Assembly: GCA_003282865.1 (NCBI GenBank)
Contig: QBYK01000007.1
Location: 1-63,418 of the forward strand
Origin: SAR116 cluster bacterium AG-325-I21
GTDB taxonomy: Bacteria > Pseudomonadota > Alphaproteobacteria > Puniceispirillales > Puniceispirillaceae
DNA length: 63,418 nt
Direction: 5' to 3'
A program made the position numbers and the translations under genes. This document shows positions 54,233 through 63,418 of the stretch, piece after piece. Under the pieces are notes generated by a model. It worked only from the letters and a program-made list of their open reading frames with translations, searched no databases and was not told the DNA's origin. How positions within the stretch are numbered: the first letter of the stretch is position 1; every line of letters begins with the position of its first letter.

Positions 54233-54967
54233 TTAGAAGTCGATAGGCTTCCCGTCATAGGCAAAAAAGCCGCCACTATCCCTTGCTGATAAGCGGTTAA
54301 GAACAGCCCATAGCTGGTCAGCGCTTTCATCCGCGCGTTTCAATTGCCCGTCGGCAACCTGCGAACGATATGGTTTTGATAGATCGGTTTCAACCGTGCC
54401 TGGATGCAAGGTCACAATTTTTGCCTGATCATTATAGCGTGCTAACTCGATAGAAAGGGTGCGCATATATTGATTTAACGCCGCCTTGCTGGCCCGATAA
54501 CTATACCAGCCTCCGAGCTGGTTATCGGAAATTGAGCCAACGCGGGCTGATAGGCTAGCCACGGTTACTGGATGAGCCCGGCGCAGCAAAGGCCACAGTG
54601 ATTTTAGAAATAGCACCGGTCCCATTGCATTGATTTGATAGAGATGCAACATTGCTTCTGCTTCCAACGCACCAACCCGCTTTTCGGGTTGAATTTCTCC
54701 GTCATGCAAAACGCCAGCTGTTACGATAACACGATCGATATGCGGTGCGGCAGCAAGAATGGCCTCGCCGGTACTGGCAATTTGATCTGAGTTCAAAAAA
54801 TCCACGTTAAACCATTGGATGTTTGCTGATGGTGGGAGTTGGCGAAAACCTTTACAATCTTGTGAATTGCGTGCAGTAAGATACAGTTTTGTTGCGCCAG
54901 CGCGGAGGGCGTGATGTGCGAAAGCAAGCCCGAGGCCGCGGCCAGCTCCTTGAATGACAATATGCAT
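54233..54967 (-). CDS. Short-chain dehydrogenase/reductase (CsgA-like)
   Basis: 244 residues. The nucleotide motif GAGRGLGLAFA and the catalytic set, Ser in SLSARVGSI and Tyr/Lys in YSYRASK, are all present. Resembles C-factor/CsgA-type SDRs. Substrate unknown. Convergent with yciB. Confidence 0.85.
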   Translation of the reverse strand: MHIVIQGAGRGLGLAFAHHALRAGATKLYLTARNSQDCKGFRQLPPSANIQWFNVDFLNSDQIASTGEAILAAAPHIDRVIVTAGVLHDGEIQPEKRVGALEAEAMLHLYQINAMGPVLFLKSLWPLLRRAHPVTVASLSARVGSISDNQLGGWYSYRASKAALNQYMRTLSIELARYNDQAKIVTLHPGTVETDLSKPYRSQVADGQLKRADESADQLWAVLNRLSARDSGGFFAYDGKPIDF

Positions 54968-55087
54968 CGGCAGTTCTATCCTTAGTGTCGACTGTAACGA
55001 ATTGAGGCGTCATGTCGCAGTTGTTTGGTTAGAGATAAGTCACCACATCTCGATATGCAACAACAAGAGTCCAGAACGGATTGGAAA

Positions 55088-55588
55088 ATGAAGAACAAAC
55101 GATATTTTCGAAGAGGGGTTTTAGCGGTGATGGGTTGGCTTGTTTGCGCTTCGGCATTTGCAGGCGATCTTGTGATGCCAGATCCGTCTATAGCCCCCGC
55201 CGAGGTTGTTGCTATCCAACTTATGGGGCTTAAGAATAACGATCTTGTTGAGACGGATTTTGGAATTCGCCAGACATGGAATTTTGCGCATCCCAAAAAT
55301 CGTAACTTTACCGGTCCGTTTCCTCGCTTTGCTCAGATGCTAAAAGGTCCAGGTTATTCCGTGCTGTTAAATCATAAATCGCATGAGGTTCGGAATGGCT
55401 CGGGGGCATCAAAAGGCAAAACAAGTGATGAAGAGACCAGAAGGCAATTTGATGTATTTATGGAAACTGCGAAAGGTGATATTTTGTATCTGTCTTGGAT
55501 CGTGCAAAAGGTTGCGACGGGCCAATTTAAAGATTGTTGGATGACTGTTTCCGTTTCCGCACCGCGGCCTTTAGGCCAATCAGGATAG
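55088..55588 (+). CDS. Secreted DUF4864-like protein of unknown function
   Basis: About 166 residues with a signal peptide (RGVLAVMGWLVCASAFAG). The mature part has SIAPAEVVAIQLMGLKNND, GIRQTWNFAHPKNRNFTGPF and MLKGPGYSVLLNH, a pattern I know from small exported proteins, also common in cyanobacteria. No enzyme motif seen. The start at 55088 gives a normal signal peptide; the ORF can extend to 55025. Confidence 0.65.
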   Translation: MKNKRYFRRGVLAVMGWLVCASAFAGDLVMPDPSIAPAEVVAIQLMGLKNNDLVETDFGIRQTWNFAHPKNRNFTGPFPRFAQMLKGPGYSVLLNHKSHEVRNGSGASKGKTSDEETRRQFDVFMETAKGDILYLSWIVQKVATGQFKDCWMTVSVSAPRPLGQSG

Positions 55589-55590
55589 TG

Positions 55591-56466
55591 TTAAGAATGG
55601 TCTAATTCGGCCTGACGTGATCGTCGCAATGCAAATAATCCCGATCCCACAATTATGACACCACCGATAATAAGCATCGGATCCAGTTCATCGGCAAAAA
55701 TAAAAATGCCGATGCTGGATGAAAAAACCAGTTGCAAATAAGTGAAGGGTTGGATCGTTGTCGCCTTTGTAGAATCCAGTGCTCTAATCAAAAGGTAATG
55801 CCCCCCAGTTCCAGTAAGGCATAATAGGCCCATCAAGACCCAATCCATGCCAACTGGTGGGTGCCAGAAAAATGGGCCAACACATATCATCGCAAGACCG
55901 CCAGCAATGGCAGTCCAGAAAAAGCTGGTGAGGGCCGGATCATTGCGCGCGGCAAATCGGGTCATTAGGCCATATGATGCCATCATGAAAGCGGCTAGTA
56001 CGGGCATGATGCTAGCACCACTAAACATCCCCGACCCAGGACGTAAAATTAACAACACGCCAGAAAATCCAACAAGAACAGAGATCCATCGTCGCCAACC
56101 AACCGCCTCTCCGAGGATAGGCACTGCAAGGGCCATAATCATCAGCGGATAGCTGGCAAATATTGCATGAAAATGAACCAGGCCAACCATGGTAAAGCTG
56201 AAAATGGCAACACATATTTGGGCAACGAGTACTACTCCCCGTCCAATTTGCAGTAGAATTTGATTAGTGCTTGCAATGGCTCTGATACCGCCTTTCTGGT
56301 TGGCGCTATAAGCAAGCACAAAACACATGAAAAAAATGTAACGGATTGTGACCACAGTGATCACATTACAACTTTCCGCTAGATAGCGTGAAAGTCCGTC
56401 CTGAATTGCAAAAACAACTGTTGTGGCTATCATCAGCAGTATGCCAAGGCGCGGATTGTCTTGCAT
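55591..56466 (-). CDS. EamA/DMT family transporter
   Basis: 291 residues, ten hydrophobic segments, two EamA repeats (FAIQDGLSRYLAESCN; GHYLLIRALDSTKATTIQP). Second intact EamA transporter of the window. Substrate unknown. Convergent with the DUF4864-like gene, two bases apart. Confidence 0.82.
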   Translation of the reverse strand: MQDNPRLGILLMIATTVVFAIQDGLSRYLAESCNVITVVTIRYIFFMCFVLAYSANQKGGIRAIASTNQILLQIGRGVVLVAQICVAIFSFTMVGLVHFHAIFASYPLMIMALAVPILGEAVGWRRWISVLVGFSGVLLILRPGSGMFSGASIMPVLAAFMMASYGLMTRFAARNDPALTSFFWTAIAGGLAMICVGPFFWHPPVGMDWVLMGLLCLTGTGGHYLLIRALDSTKATTIQPFTYLQLVFSSSIGIFIFADELDPMLIIGGVIIVGSGLFALRRSRQAELDHS

Positions 56467-56640
56467 GAAATTATGTTACCTTTTTTCTCAATCAGATCCA
56501 GCCGTTGCGTTTCGTTTCAGGGGCCCAAACACAGGGCGGGCAAAAGAAGCTCTGGAGAGATGTATAAACAAGTTAACTTATAATAAATATGAGGTTTTGG
56601 ACCTTTAAAACGTTGCCAGCCTTTTAGGCTTTTATCTTTT

Positions 56641-57315
56641 TTATAAAGACCATTTAATTGGTGGTATGTTGTGACTTACCAAATAATCATTGGCCTTAGA
56701 AAACGGCTTGCTGCCAAAAAAACCATTATGCGCTGATAATGGCGATGGATGCGCTGACATTATGATCCTGTGCCGGTGTGGGTCAACTCTCGAGCATTTT
56801 TGTTGGGCTTTTTTACCCCAAAGAAGAAACACAAGATTATCACACGCGCTATTCAATTGGCTAATTGCTGCATCCGTAAAGCATTCCCATCCTTTTCCGA
56901 CATGTGCACCAGCCTTCCCATGCTCAACCGTAAGTATACTATTCAGCATTAAAACACCCTGCTTTGCCCAAGTTTCAAGATTACCATGACAAGGCGGAGG
57001 CGTTCCGAGATCAGCGCTCATCTCCTTGTAAATGTTTTGCAATGATGGAGGTGGAGAAATGCCGTCGCGAACTGAAAAGCTTAACCCGTGTGCTTGGTTA
57101 GGGCCGTGATAAGGATCTTGCCCTAGGATTACTACTTTCACCGCATTGAAGGGCGTTAAATTAAATGCTGAGAAAATGTCAGCGCCGGCCGGGTAGATCA
57201 ATTTACCAGCAGCTTTTTCTTCACGCAGGAATTGGCTCAAGGTTGCCATGTATTCGGCTGCAAATTCCTTTGCAAGCATTTCTTTCCAACTCGTCTCAAT
57301 CGATACTTCGCGCAC
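56641..57315 (-). CDS. ung: Uracil-DNA glycosylase, family 1
   Basis: 224 residues. The catalytic water-activating block VILGQDPYHGPNQAHG, LLLNSILTVE-like block VLMLNSILTVEHGKAG, and HPSPLSAHNGFFG with the catalytic His are all present. Removes uracil from DNA. Stands alone. Confidence 0.95.
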   Translation of the reverse strand: MREVSIETSWKEMLAKEFAAEYMATLSQFLREEKAAGKLIYPAGADIFSAFNLTPFNAVKVVILGQDPYHGPNQAHGLSFSVRDGISPPPSLQNIYKEMSADLGTPPPCHGNLETWAKQGVLMLNSILTVEHGKAGAHVGKGWECFTDAAISQLNSACDNLVFLLWGKKAQQKCSRVDPHRHRIIMSAHPSPLSAHNGFFGSKPFSKANDYLVSHNIPPIKWSL

Positions 57316-57428
57316 ACGTTAACCCCATCATAGACGGACCGCTTCAGGTAATCAGAAAATTTTTTTGTCCATACAGGGGTGAAGCAACGTCGCCTACTGG
57401 CTGATGTGTTATTGCCCTTCGAAGGTGT

Positions 57429-58064
57429 CTACTCTGCGGCGGCCGAAATGTTTTGTGAAGTAACGTGTTGGCAAATGGACTTAATTTTGTCGTGAGCTGC
57501 GGCAAGTTTTACAGTTTTTTCGTCAGCAAGGCCAGTCGCGTCAACGATGTTGATTTCCGAGCAGCCAAGAAATGCAAGAATGTGCTGTAAAAACCCCGTA
57601 GCAAATTCATCGCTAGCTCCAGCTAACGTGTGATTAGATGTCAGAATTACAAGCGCCTGCTTACGATATGTTGGTTTCGGCATTGATAGTGCGGTTGCTC
57701 CGTCAACATTATTGCGACAAACCATGTCAACCCATGCTTTCAGGGCTGCAGGGATGCTAAAGTTGTAAATGGGAACGGCGAACACAACGATATCAGCGCG
57801 CTCTACTTCGGTCTTGAGGGCGTCTGACTGCGCTAAAATTGCGCGATCTTCAGAAGAGCGGGAGCTTGTGGTCTCAAGACTTGCCTCACGCCAAGCACTG
57901 TTGACATGCCCAACACCCGCCTTTAAGTCACGCAAAATAATCTCAGCATCGGGAATGCCAGCGTGCAACTGTGCTATCGCCTCATCCGCGAGGAGGCGGC
58001 TAACTGAACCCGTCTGTCGCATACTAGAATCGATGCGTAAAATTACTAGCTGATCGTCATTCAT
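57429..58064 (-). CDS. azoR: FMN-dependent NADH-azoreductase family
   Basis: 211 residues with flavodoxin-like fold: ILRIDSSMRQTGSVSR (phosphate loop), VVFAVPIYNFSIPAALKAWVDM and the flavin block ILTSNHTLAG. Reduces quinones or azo compounds. ATG 58064 gives the family start; the ORF runs on to 58148. Divergent from a LysR gene that probably controls it. Confidence 0.86.
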   Translation of the reverse strand: MNDDQLVILRIDSSMRQTGSVSRLLADEAIAQLHAGIPDAEIILRDLKAGVGHVNSAWREASLETTSSRSSEDRAILAQSDALKTEVERADIVVFAVPIYNFSIPAALKAWVDMVCRNNVDGATALSMPKPTYRKQALVILTSNHTLAGASDEFATGFLQHILAFLGCSEINIVDATGLADEKTVKLAAAHDKIKSICQHVTSQNISAAAE

Positions 58065-58174
58065 ATTGCAATCTCTACCGCCCACAATCACTCTATTCGT
58101 AGAGTAGGCCCGGAAAATAATGGCTGTGGAAGGGGGGAGGTCTTCCACAGCCTTCTCGTTTTATTCTTCCACAC

Positions 58175-58215
58175 ATTAGAAATAAAGAGCTAATCAAGAA
58201 AAATATATTTCTAAT
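58175..58215. promoter_or_regulatory. Inverted-repeat operator between azoR and LysR gene
   Basis: Perfect 10-base inverted repeat ATTAGAAATA (58175-58184) and TATTTCTAAT (58206-58215), centres 31 bases apart, about three helical turns, inside the divergent promoter. Placement and symmetry suit a LysR-type operator. Confidence 0.6.
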
Positions 58216-58243
58216 TAATGGAAAAATAAACTATGGTCTTTTT

Positions 58244-59173
58244 ATGAGCCAGATTGAAGAATTGCGAGCATTTGTGCTTATTGTCGAGACGGGCAGCTTA
58301 ACCCAAGCTGCTGATCGTATGGGAATTGCCGTGTCTGCGGTAAGCCGGCGCCTGCGTGACCTTGAACTGCGGCTCGGCGCCGCCTTGATACAACGCTCTA
58401 CTCGGCGTCTTTTTTTGAACGAAACAGGCCAGCAATTTTATGAACGAGCAAAAAGTATTCTGCTATCGCTAGAGGATGCGGAACAGGAAGTACAAAATGC
58501 TGGTGGGGCACTAAGTGGCGTTTTACGCGTGAGTGCACCTCTCTCCTTTGGCATTGCCCATATGTCGACAGCGATGGCGCAGTTCATGCATACACACCCA
58601 GAAATTCATATCGAAATGGACTTGAGTGATAAACGTGTTGATATGATCGCCGAGGGGTTTGATGTTGCCATCCGTATTGGAAACCTGACAGATTCGAGCC
58701 TTATTGCTAAAAAGATTTCTTCAGTAAGCGTTGTGCCAACTGCCGCTCCGGGCCTAATTGCCCAATGGCCGCAATTGGAGCACCCTGATGATTTGGTGAA
58801 GATGCCAGCCCTAGCTTATGGTAATGATAGAAGTCAGCATGATTGGTATTATACGGGGCCAGATGGTGAGTCTGGCAGCCTAAATATTACCCCGCGCATG
58901 TCTGCAAATAATGGTGATGTGCTGCGAGATCTCGCAATTGCCGGCTTGGGAATGGTCTCATTACCAACGTTTTTGCATTATGAGGCTATTAATAAGGGTT
59001 TGTTGAAGCCGCTATTTCCCGCTTATCAATGGAGTGGGTTTGATATTTTCATTGTATATCCTAAAACAACCATCTTGCCAAAACGCACCCGAGTATTTGT
59101 TGATTTTATTGCTGGTCTTTATGGTAAGACGCCCTATTGGGAGGATATCAATGGACTAGCTCTAACGGGATAA
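58244..59173 (+). CDS. LysR-family transcription regulator
   Basis: 309 residues. Helix-turn-helix LTQAADRMGIAVSAVSRRLR and a sensor domain with SGVLRVSAPLSFGIAHM. The wording is of the AaeR/DsdC-like large LysR subgroup that often stands opposite quinone reductase or azoreductase genes. Likely regulates azoR through the repeat at 58175-58215. Confidence 0.87.
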   Translation: MSQIEELRAFVLIVETGSLTQAADRMGIAVSAVSRRLRDLELRLGAALIQRSTRRLFLNETGQQFYERAKSILLSLEDAEQEVQNAGGALSGVLRVSAPLSFGIAHMSTAMAQFMHTHPEIHIEMDLSDKRVDMIAEGFDVAIRIGNLTDSSLIAKKISSVSVVPTAAPGLIAQWPQLEHPDDLVKMPALAYGNDRSQHDWYYTGPDGESGSLNITPRMSANNGDVLRDLAIAGLGMVSLPTFLHYEAINKGLLKPLFPAYQWSGFDIFIVYPKTTILPKRTRVFVDFIAGLYGKTPYWEDINGLALTG

Positions 59174-59236
59174 TTTTTTCACAATCGCGCGGCATTTCGT
59201 TGACAAATGACTGTCAGCAAGTAATTGGTCTCACCC

Positions 59237-61132
59237 ATGCTAAAAATTCGAAATTTATCCTTTTCCAGTGGAGGCAAACCACTTTTCGAAAACGCCTCTG
59301 CGGTTATTCCTACCGGACACAAGGTCGGTATTGTTGGGCGAAATGGCACAGGCAAAACGTCTTTGTTTCGCCTGATTCGAGGCGAATGGGTAGCCGACTC
59401 AGGTGAGATTGATTATCCACCGCACTTCCGAGTTAGTGGAGTTGATCAAGAAGCCCCTGCGAATGATGTCAGTCTTTTAGATACAGTGCTGACCGCCGAT
59501 ATTGAGCGCAGTCATTTAATGGCCCAAGCTGAAACTGCAACAGAACCCGACCGCATTGCTGATATTCACACACGTCTTGCTGATATCGATGCCTATTCAG
59601 CCGAGTCAAGAGCTGCTTCAATTCTATCTGGACTTGGTTTTAACGCCTTGGCTCAAGTTAGGGCTTGTCACGAATTTTCGGGCGGCTGGCGGATGCGTGT
59701 GGCCCTTGCGGCTGTATTGTTTTCCCAGCCCGACTTGCTGTTGCTTGATGAGCCCACTAACTATCTTGATCTGGAGGGTGTGGTTTGGCTTGAAGCGTTT
59801 TTGGCCAAATATCGGCATACCGCTCTTGTGATTTCTCACGATCGACAATTATTAAATCGATCAGTGACTGGTATCCTGCATTTGACCAATTTTAAACTTA
59901 CCCATTATAAGGGCAGCTATGACCAGTTTGACACCGAACGCCGGATTAAGCTTGAACAGCAACAATCAATGGCGCTCAAACAAGAATCGCAGCGCAAACA
60001 TATCAAATCTTTTGTTGACCGTTTTCGTTACAAAGCGTCAAAGGCACGCCAGGCACAGTCACGTTTAAAGCAATTGGAAAAGATGAAGCCTATCCTTGCG
60101 TTGTCTGAACAGGCTGTGGCCCCTTTCCGCTTCCCGGCCCCTCAAGAGTTACCGCCGCCGTTATTGGTGCTTGAGAACGTGGATGTTGGATATGACAAAA
60201 AACCAGTTCTGCGCAAATTAGATTTGCGCCTCGATACTGATGACCGAATTGCCCTTCTGGGGGCCAATGGTGAGGGCAAATCCACCCTATCAAAGCTATT
60301 CGCCGGCCGGCTCCAACCTCTATCCGGAAACATTGTGAAATCCAGCAAATTACGAATTGGTTTTTTTGCCCAGCACCAATTGGATGAACTTGTCGCTGGT
60401 GAGAGCCCTTATCAGCACATGCAGCGCCTGCGTCCGAAAGAATTGCCAACGCAGCTGCGGGCCCGACTAGGCGGTGCAGGGTTTGATGCTGATATTATTG
60501 ATAATCCGGTTGAGCGCCTGTCAGGTGGACAAAAGGCTCGCTTGTTGATGGTTATGGCCACCATTGATGCGCCGCACATTCTAGTTTTTGATGAGCCAAC
60601 AAACCATTTGGATATCGAGAGCCGTGAGGCACTAATCCATGCGTTGAATGCTTATGAAGGAACGATAATCCTGGTCAGCCACGACTCCCACCTTGTTGAA
60701 ACTGTGGCTGATCAGTTATGGATTGTTCAGGATGGGTTGGTGACGCCATTTGACGGAGATATGGCTGATTATCAGCGGCAATTATTAGCTAGGCCTGCGA
60801 TCGATATAGTTGCTGGCCAGCGTAAAAAATCTAAATCGATGAGGTTGGACGCTAAATTGCAATCTTCAGGGCGCGAGCGCCGTCAGGATCTAAGCCAATT
60901 GCGAGCCAAGGTTAAAAGCGTAGAAAAGGCACTGGGGGTGCTGGAAACTGAGAAAAAACAGACCGAAGTTGATATGGCCAAACCTGGATTTTACGATAGC
61001 GAAAACTCTCAGAAAATTGCCGAGGTCTCGATCAAGCTTGCCAAAATTGAGGCCGCTATTATTCAAGCTGAACAAGACTGGCTGGTCGCAGAAGAAGCGC
61101 TTGATACCGCGCATCAGGCTCTTTTACAATGA
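59237..61132 (+). CDS. ABC-F family ATPase (Uup/YheS-like)
   Basis: 631 residues with two ATPase domains and no membrane part: Walker A GRNGTGKTS and GANGEGKST, signatures FSGGWRMRV and LSGGQKARL, Walker B LLLDEPTNYLD and LVFDEPTNHLD. The linker rich in Arg/Lys/Gln between them and a C-terminal coiled coil fit ABC-F proteins, which act on ribosomes. Start at ATG 59237; the TTG at 59225 is not needed. Confidence 0.93.
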   Translation: MLKIRNLSFSSGGKPLFENASAVIPTGHKVGIVGRNGTGKTSLFRLIRGEWVADSGEIDYPPHFRVSGVDQEAPANDVSLLDTVLTADIERSHLMAQAETATEPDRIADIHTRLADIDAYSAESRAASILSGLGFNALAQVRACHEFSGGWRMRVALAAVLFSQPDLLLLDEPTNYLDLEGVVWLEAFLAKYRHTALVISHDRQLLNRSVTGILHLTNFKLTHYKGSYDQFDTERRIKLEQQQSMALKQESQRKHIKSFVDRFRYKASKARQAQSRLKQLEKMKPILALSEQAVAPFRFPAPQELPPPLLVLENVDVGYDKKPVLRKLDLRLDTDDRIALLGANGEGKSTLSKLFAGRLQPLSGNIVKSSKLRIGFFAQHQLDELVAGESPYQHMQRLRPKELPTQLRARLGGAGFDADIIDNPVERLSGGQKARLLMVMATIDAPHILVFDEPTNHLDIESREALIHALNAYEGTIILVSHDSHLVETVADQLWIVQDGLVTPFDGDMADYQRQLLARPAIDIVAGQRKKSKSMRLDAKLQSSGRERRQDLSQLRAKVKSVEKALGVLETEKKQTEVDMAKPGFYDSENSQKIAEVSIKLAKIEAAIIQAEQDWLVAEEALDTAHQALLQ

Positions 61133-61176
61133 GTCCTTCCCAAACAAAGCTTGTTTTATAATTCGACGATCAGATT

Positions 61177-62541
61177 TTGGATAAAATGAAATTTTCAATC
61201 AGCAACATACGTCTCAGCTTCTTGTGTATAGCATGGATTGCCGCAGTGGTGCAGGTTGTTGGTGGCACGCCATCGACAAATGCTCAATCTATTAATTTTT
61301 CAAATATCGGTGTAATAAATCTGGGGGTATTTGCCTTTGTTGGCTTCGCAATTCTTACAGTTAGCCGCTTACGACATGACTCAATGCTTATTATAGCATT
61401 GTTAATTTTTGTTTGCTGGGCGCTTCTTGATCATTTTCCCGATAGGAATGAGTGGCTAGAGGGTGGCCGCTACGTGCTAATTTTTACGGCGCTTTTACCA
61501 ACAATGGCCTTGGTGAGGGCAACGGCATCGCTTATGCCGTCGGTTCATCGCACGCAAAAGGCGTTAGCCCAATTACCGGCCTCTGCGACATCAGGGGGGT
61601 TCCATTTGGCAGCGAATATTTTTGGCGGGGTTATAAACACGGGTGCGCTTGCTCTACTTTCGACAGCTGTGCCAAAAAATGCCAGCAAGGCGCGTCGCAA
61701 GATTGCAGCTGAAGCTGCCCTCCGTGGCATGGTCACGGCGGCGGCGTGGTCGCCTTTTTTTATTGCCTTTGCGATTGGACAAGGCTTTGTTGGTAAACAG
61801 GATTCATGGACGGCTATTGCCATTGGTGGATTCACTGCCATTCTGTTTGCAGCGGTTTCTCTTCCGGTATTTAATCGGTCTTTTTCCTTCGCACAACTCA
61901 GGATGACATTTCACTGTCTAAAGCCGATTTTATTAAGGCTCTTGATCGTACTGGGAGTCGTGCTTTTGTCGGCATTTTTGTTTAATTTTACTGCGCTTTC
62001 GGCAGTGGTCGTAATGATGCCAATCCTGGTAGCGTTGCAGTTTATCCGTTATCCTGCACAAATTAAACTTATAATTGGTGAAACTGCGACCAATATGAGA
62101 ACGATTGCTGATGATATTTTGATAATAAGTATGGCAATGCTAATTGGATATTTTGCCACACGTACGGGTGCATTTACCGCACTTTTTGTCAGTTTATATG
62201 GCGGTACTATCTCAGGCTGGTTCGCATTGATTGCGACGCCTCTCGGGATGATGCTTGCATCAATTTTTGGAGTTCATCCTGTAATTAGCAGTACTGTGTT
62301 TTTGGCAGTCTTCAGCAGTGGTCATGCCGATGTTCACCCCGCCCTATTGATGCAGGCGCATCTAATTGGGTGGGGAGCGGGCACGATGAGTTCTGTTGCC
62401 TCACTTTCAGTTATCATGGGAGCGAGTTTATTTCGAGTGCGATCGCGCGATTTGGTTTTAGGTGTGAATTTATTCGCGGCATTCTGCTATGCACTAGTTG
62501 GTGGCATTGCATTGAGCTTTATCAACATAATGATCTTTTAA
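61177..62541 (+). CDS. Polytopic membrane protein, probable transporter
   Basis: 454 residues with about 12 hydrophobic segments. No family could be fixed with certainty. The repeated glycine/small-residue motifs (GGFHLAANIFGGVINTGA and GWGAGTMSSVASLSVIMGAS) placed in the two halves resemble ion-transporter-superfamily antiporter-like permeases. It precedes a DadA-like oxidase by 52 bases and may carry its substrate. Confidence 0.6.
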   Translation: MDKMKFSISNIRLSFLCIAWIAAVVQVVGGTPSTNAQSINFSNIGVINLGVFAFVGFAILTVSRLRHDSMLIIALLIFVCWALLDHFPDRNEWLEGGRYVLIFTALLPTMALVRATASLMPSVHRTQKALAQLPASATSGGFHLAANIFGGVINTGALALLSTAVPKNASKARRKIAAEAALRGMVTAAAWSPFFIAFAIGQGFVGKQDSWTAIAIGGFTAILFAAVSLPVFNRSFSFAQLRMTFHCLKPILLRLLIVLGVVLLSAFLFNFTALSAVVVMMPILVALQFIRYPAQIKLIIGETATNMRTIADDILIISMAMLIGYFATRTGAFTALFVSLYGGTISGWFALIATPLGMMLASIFGVHPVISSTVFLAVFSSGHADVHPALLMQAHLIGWGAGTMSSVASLSVIMGASLFRVRSRDLVLGVNLFAAFCYALVGGIALSFINIMIF

Positions 62542-62593
62542 TAGTTATTATAATTGAAGACATTGAGCAGTGGAAATTAGGGAAATCTCAAAT

Positions 62594-63418
62594 ATGACCA
62601 ATCAGCCTTCTAAGATAAAAAAATCAATTACTGTGATTGGCGGTGGCATTGTTGGCGTTGCGGCAGCTTTAAAATTGCAGCTTGATGGCCACAAAGTTCG
62701 TTTAATCGATCGCAAGGAGCCTGGCCGTGAAACTTCTTATGGCAACGCTGGCGTACTTTCAGACTCGTCGGTTTATGTGTTAAATAATCCGGGCCTTTTG
62801 AAGGCGTTACCTCGTCTGCTACTTAACCAATCAAATGGGCTGCGTTACAATCCACTTTTTGTCCTCAAAAGGCTCGGCTGGGTGGTGAGGTTCCTCTCAC
62901 ATTGCCTCCCATCACATGCACGCCACGCCGCTGTATCTTTGCGCTCCTTGTTGGTTTTATCATTGGATCAGCATAAAAAATGGATCAAGGATGCCGATGT
63001 CGGTCATTTACTGCGCCAAGGTGGCGGATGGTTAAAGTTGTTTCGTAGTAAAGAATCTTTTGCCAGATATAATACTGAAATGAGCGTTATGCGAGATGTT
63101 GGGGTAAAATTCACGGTCTTTGGTCGAGAACAAATCCGACAGATTGAGCCTAGCCTAGCCCCCATCTACTACAAAGGTGTTCTGATGGATGAAACCTGTT
63201 CGGTCTCCAGTCCCGCTGATTTAACCGATGCATACTTGGCCATGTTTGTTGCTTCGGGAGGTGCTGTGGAACGAGCCCGTGTAATTGGTCTCTCACACGA
63301 TGATGGTGGCTGGCAAGTGCGATGTGAGAATGGGCTGCATCAAAGTGAAAATGTGGTGTTGGCGGCTGGCGCCTGGTCTGCTGAAATCGCTGGTTGGCTT
63401 GGATATGATATTCCGATG
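62594..63418 (+). CDS. FAD-dependent D-amino-acid dehydrogenase-like oxidase (3' end outside window)
   Basis: 275 residues are visible before the window ends. The N-terminal FAD fold SITVIGGGIVGVAAALKLQ, ETSYGNAGVLSDSSVY and VVLAAGAWSAEIAGWLG match the DadA/glycine-oxidase (DAO) family. It would deaminate a D-amino acid or another amine. The frame is open to the last base. Gene symbol withheld because the catalytic half is not visible. Confidence 0.85.
   Translation, partial: MTNQPSKIKKSITVIGGGIVGVAAALKLQLDGHKVRLIDRKEPGRETSYGNAGVLSDSSVYVLNNPGLLKALPRLLLNQSNGLRYNPLFVLKRLGWVVRFLSHCLPSHARHAAVSLRSLLVLSLDQHKKWIKDADVGHLLRQGGGWLKLFRSKESFARYNTEMSVMRDVGVKFTVFGREQIRQIEPSLAPIYYKGVLMDETCSVSSPADLTDAYLAMFVASGGAVERARVIGLSHDDGGWQVRCENGLHQSENVVLAAGAWSAEIAGWLGYDIPM

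Noticed and set aside
1-63418. tRNA, rRNA, CRISPR, phage or transposase genes
   Set aside because: None recognised on reading; a covariance-model and repeat scan would be needed to exclude short RNAs.

Overview
The window looks like a chromosomal segment of a marine alphaproteobacterium. Gene content, moderate GC and tight gene packing would suit a SAR116-like or similar pelagic lineage, but that placement is inference. I saw no rRNA, tRNA, CRISPR array, phage or insertion sequence. Almost all open reading frames belong to recognisable families.

Layout. 1-900: a gene-decay scar, with the remains of an M24 peptidase and half of an EamA transporter side by side. 0.9-10.4 kb: glutaryl-CoA dehydrogenase, ribulose-phosphate epimerase, tRNA hydroxylase TrhO, a dead TauC-like permease, a flavin monooxygenase plus omega-amino-acid aminotransferase pair facing a MocR regulator, and a phosphate acyltransferase. 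10.4-20 kb, minus strand: a long probable operon with a substrate-binding protein and a two-permease, two-ATPase importer of the Tau/Ssu/nitrate class, then an ABC-2/GldG-like exporter and a GcvT-like C1 protein. 20.3-26.1 kb, plus strand: an unusual Rieske oxygenase operon. 26.2-39.2 kb: LysR, two TSUP anion exporters, a PanB-like hydroxymethyltransferase, Fhs, FolD, a second LysR and a SoeABC-type sulfite dehydrogenase. 39.5-63.4 kb is mostly housekeeping or general accessory: pyrophosphatase, PyrC, an amino-acid ABC importer, acyl-CoA ligase and crotonase, two photolyases, Ung, AzoR with LysR, an ABC-F protein, a large membrane protein and a DadA-like oxidase cut by the window end.

How the genes may work together. 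Import by the asymmetric ABC system, oxygenation by the Rieske enzyme, formate and formaldehyde-level carbon handled by Fhs/FolD (and possibly PanB-like and GcvT-like proteins), sulfite oxidised by SoeABC and anions exported by TSUP proteins together read as a C1-sulfonate pathway. Methanesulfonate is the best guess: the oxygenase has the long CxH-x26-CxxH Rieske motif that I recall as a hallmark of methanesulfonate monooxygenase MsmA.

The most striking discovery candidate is that the oxygenase alpha subunit is split into two paralogues with reciprocal losses. The first (20335-22725) keeps the Rieske cluster ligands, lacks the mononuclear-iron ligands, and is fused to a complete FAD/NAD(P)H ferredoxin reductase. 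The second (24990-26078) has lost the Rieske ligands through a deletion but keeps an E-x2-H-x3-H plus Asp iron site. In known Rieske oxygenases electrons cross from the Rieske cluster of one alpha subunit to the iron of its neighbour, so the two half-dead proteins could form one working enzyme. The neighbouring importer shows a parallel asymmetry in its two ATPases.
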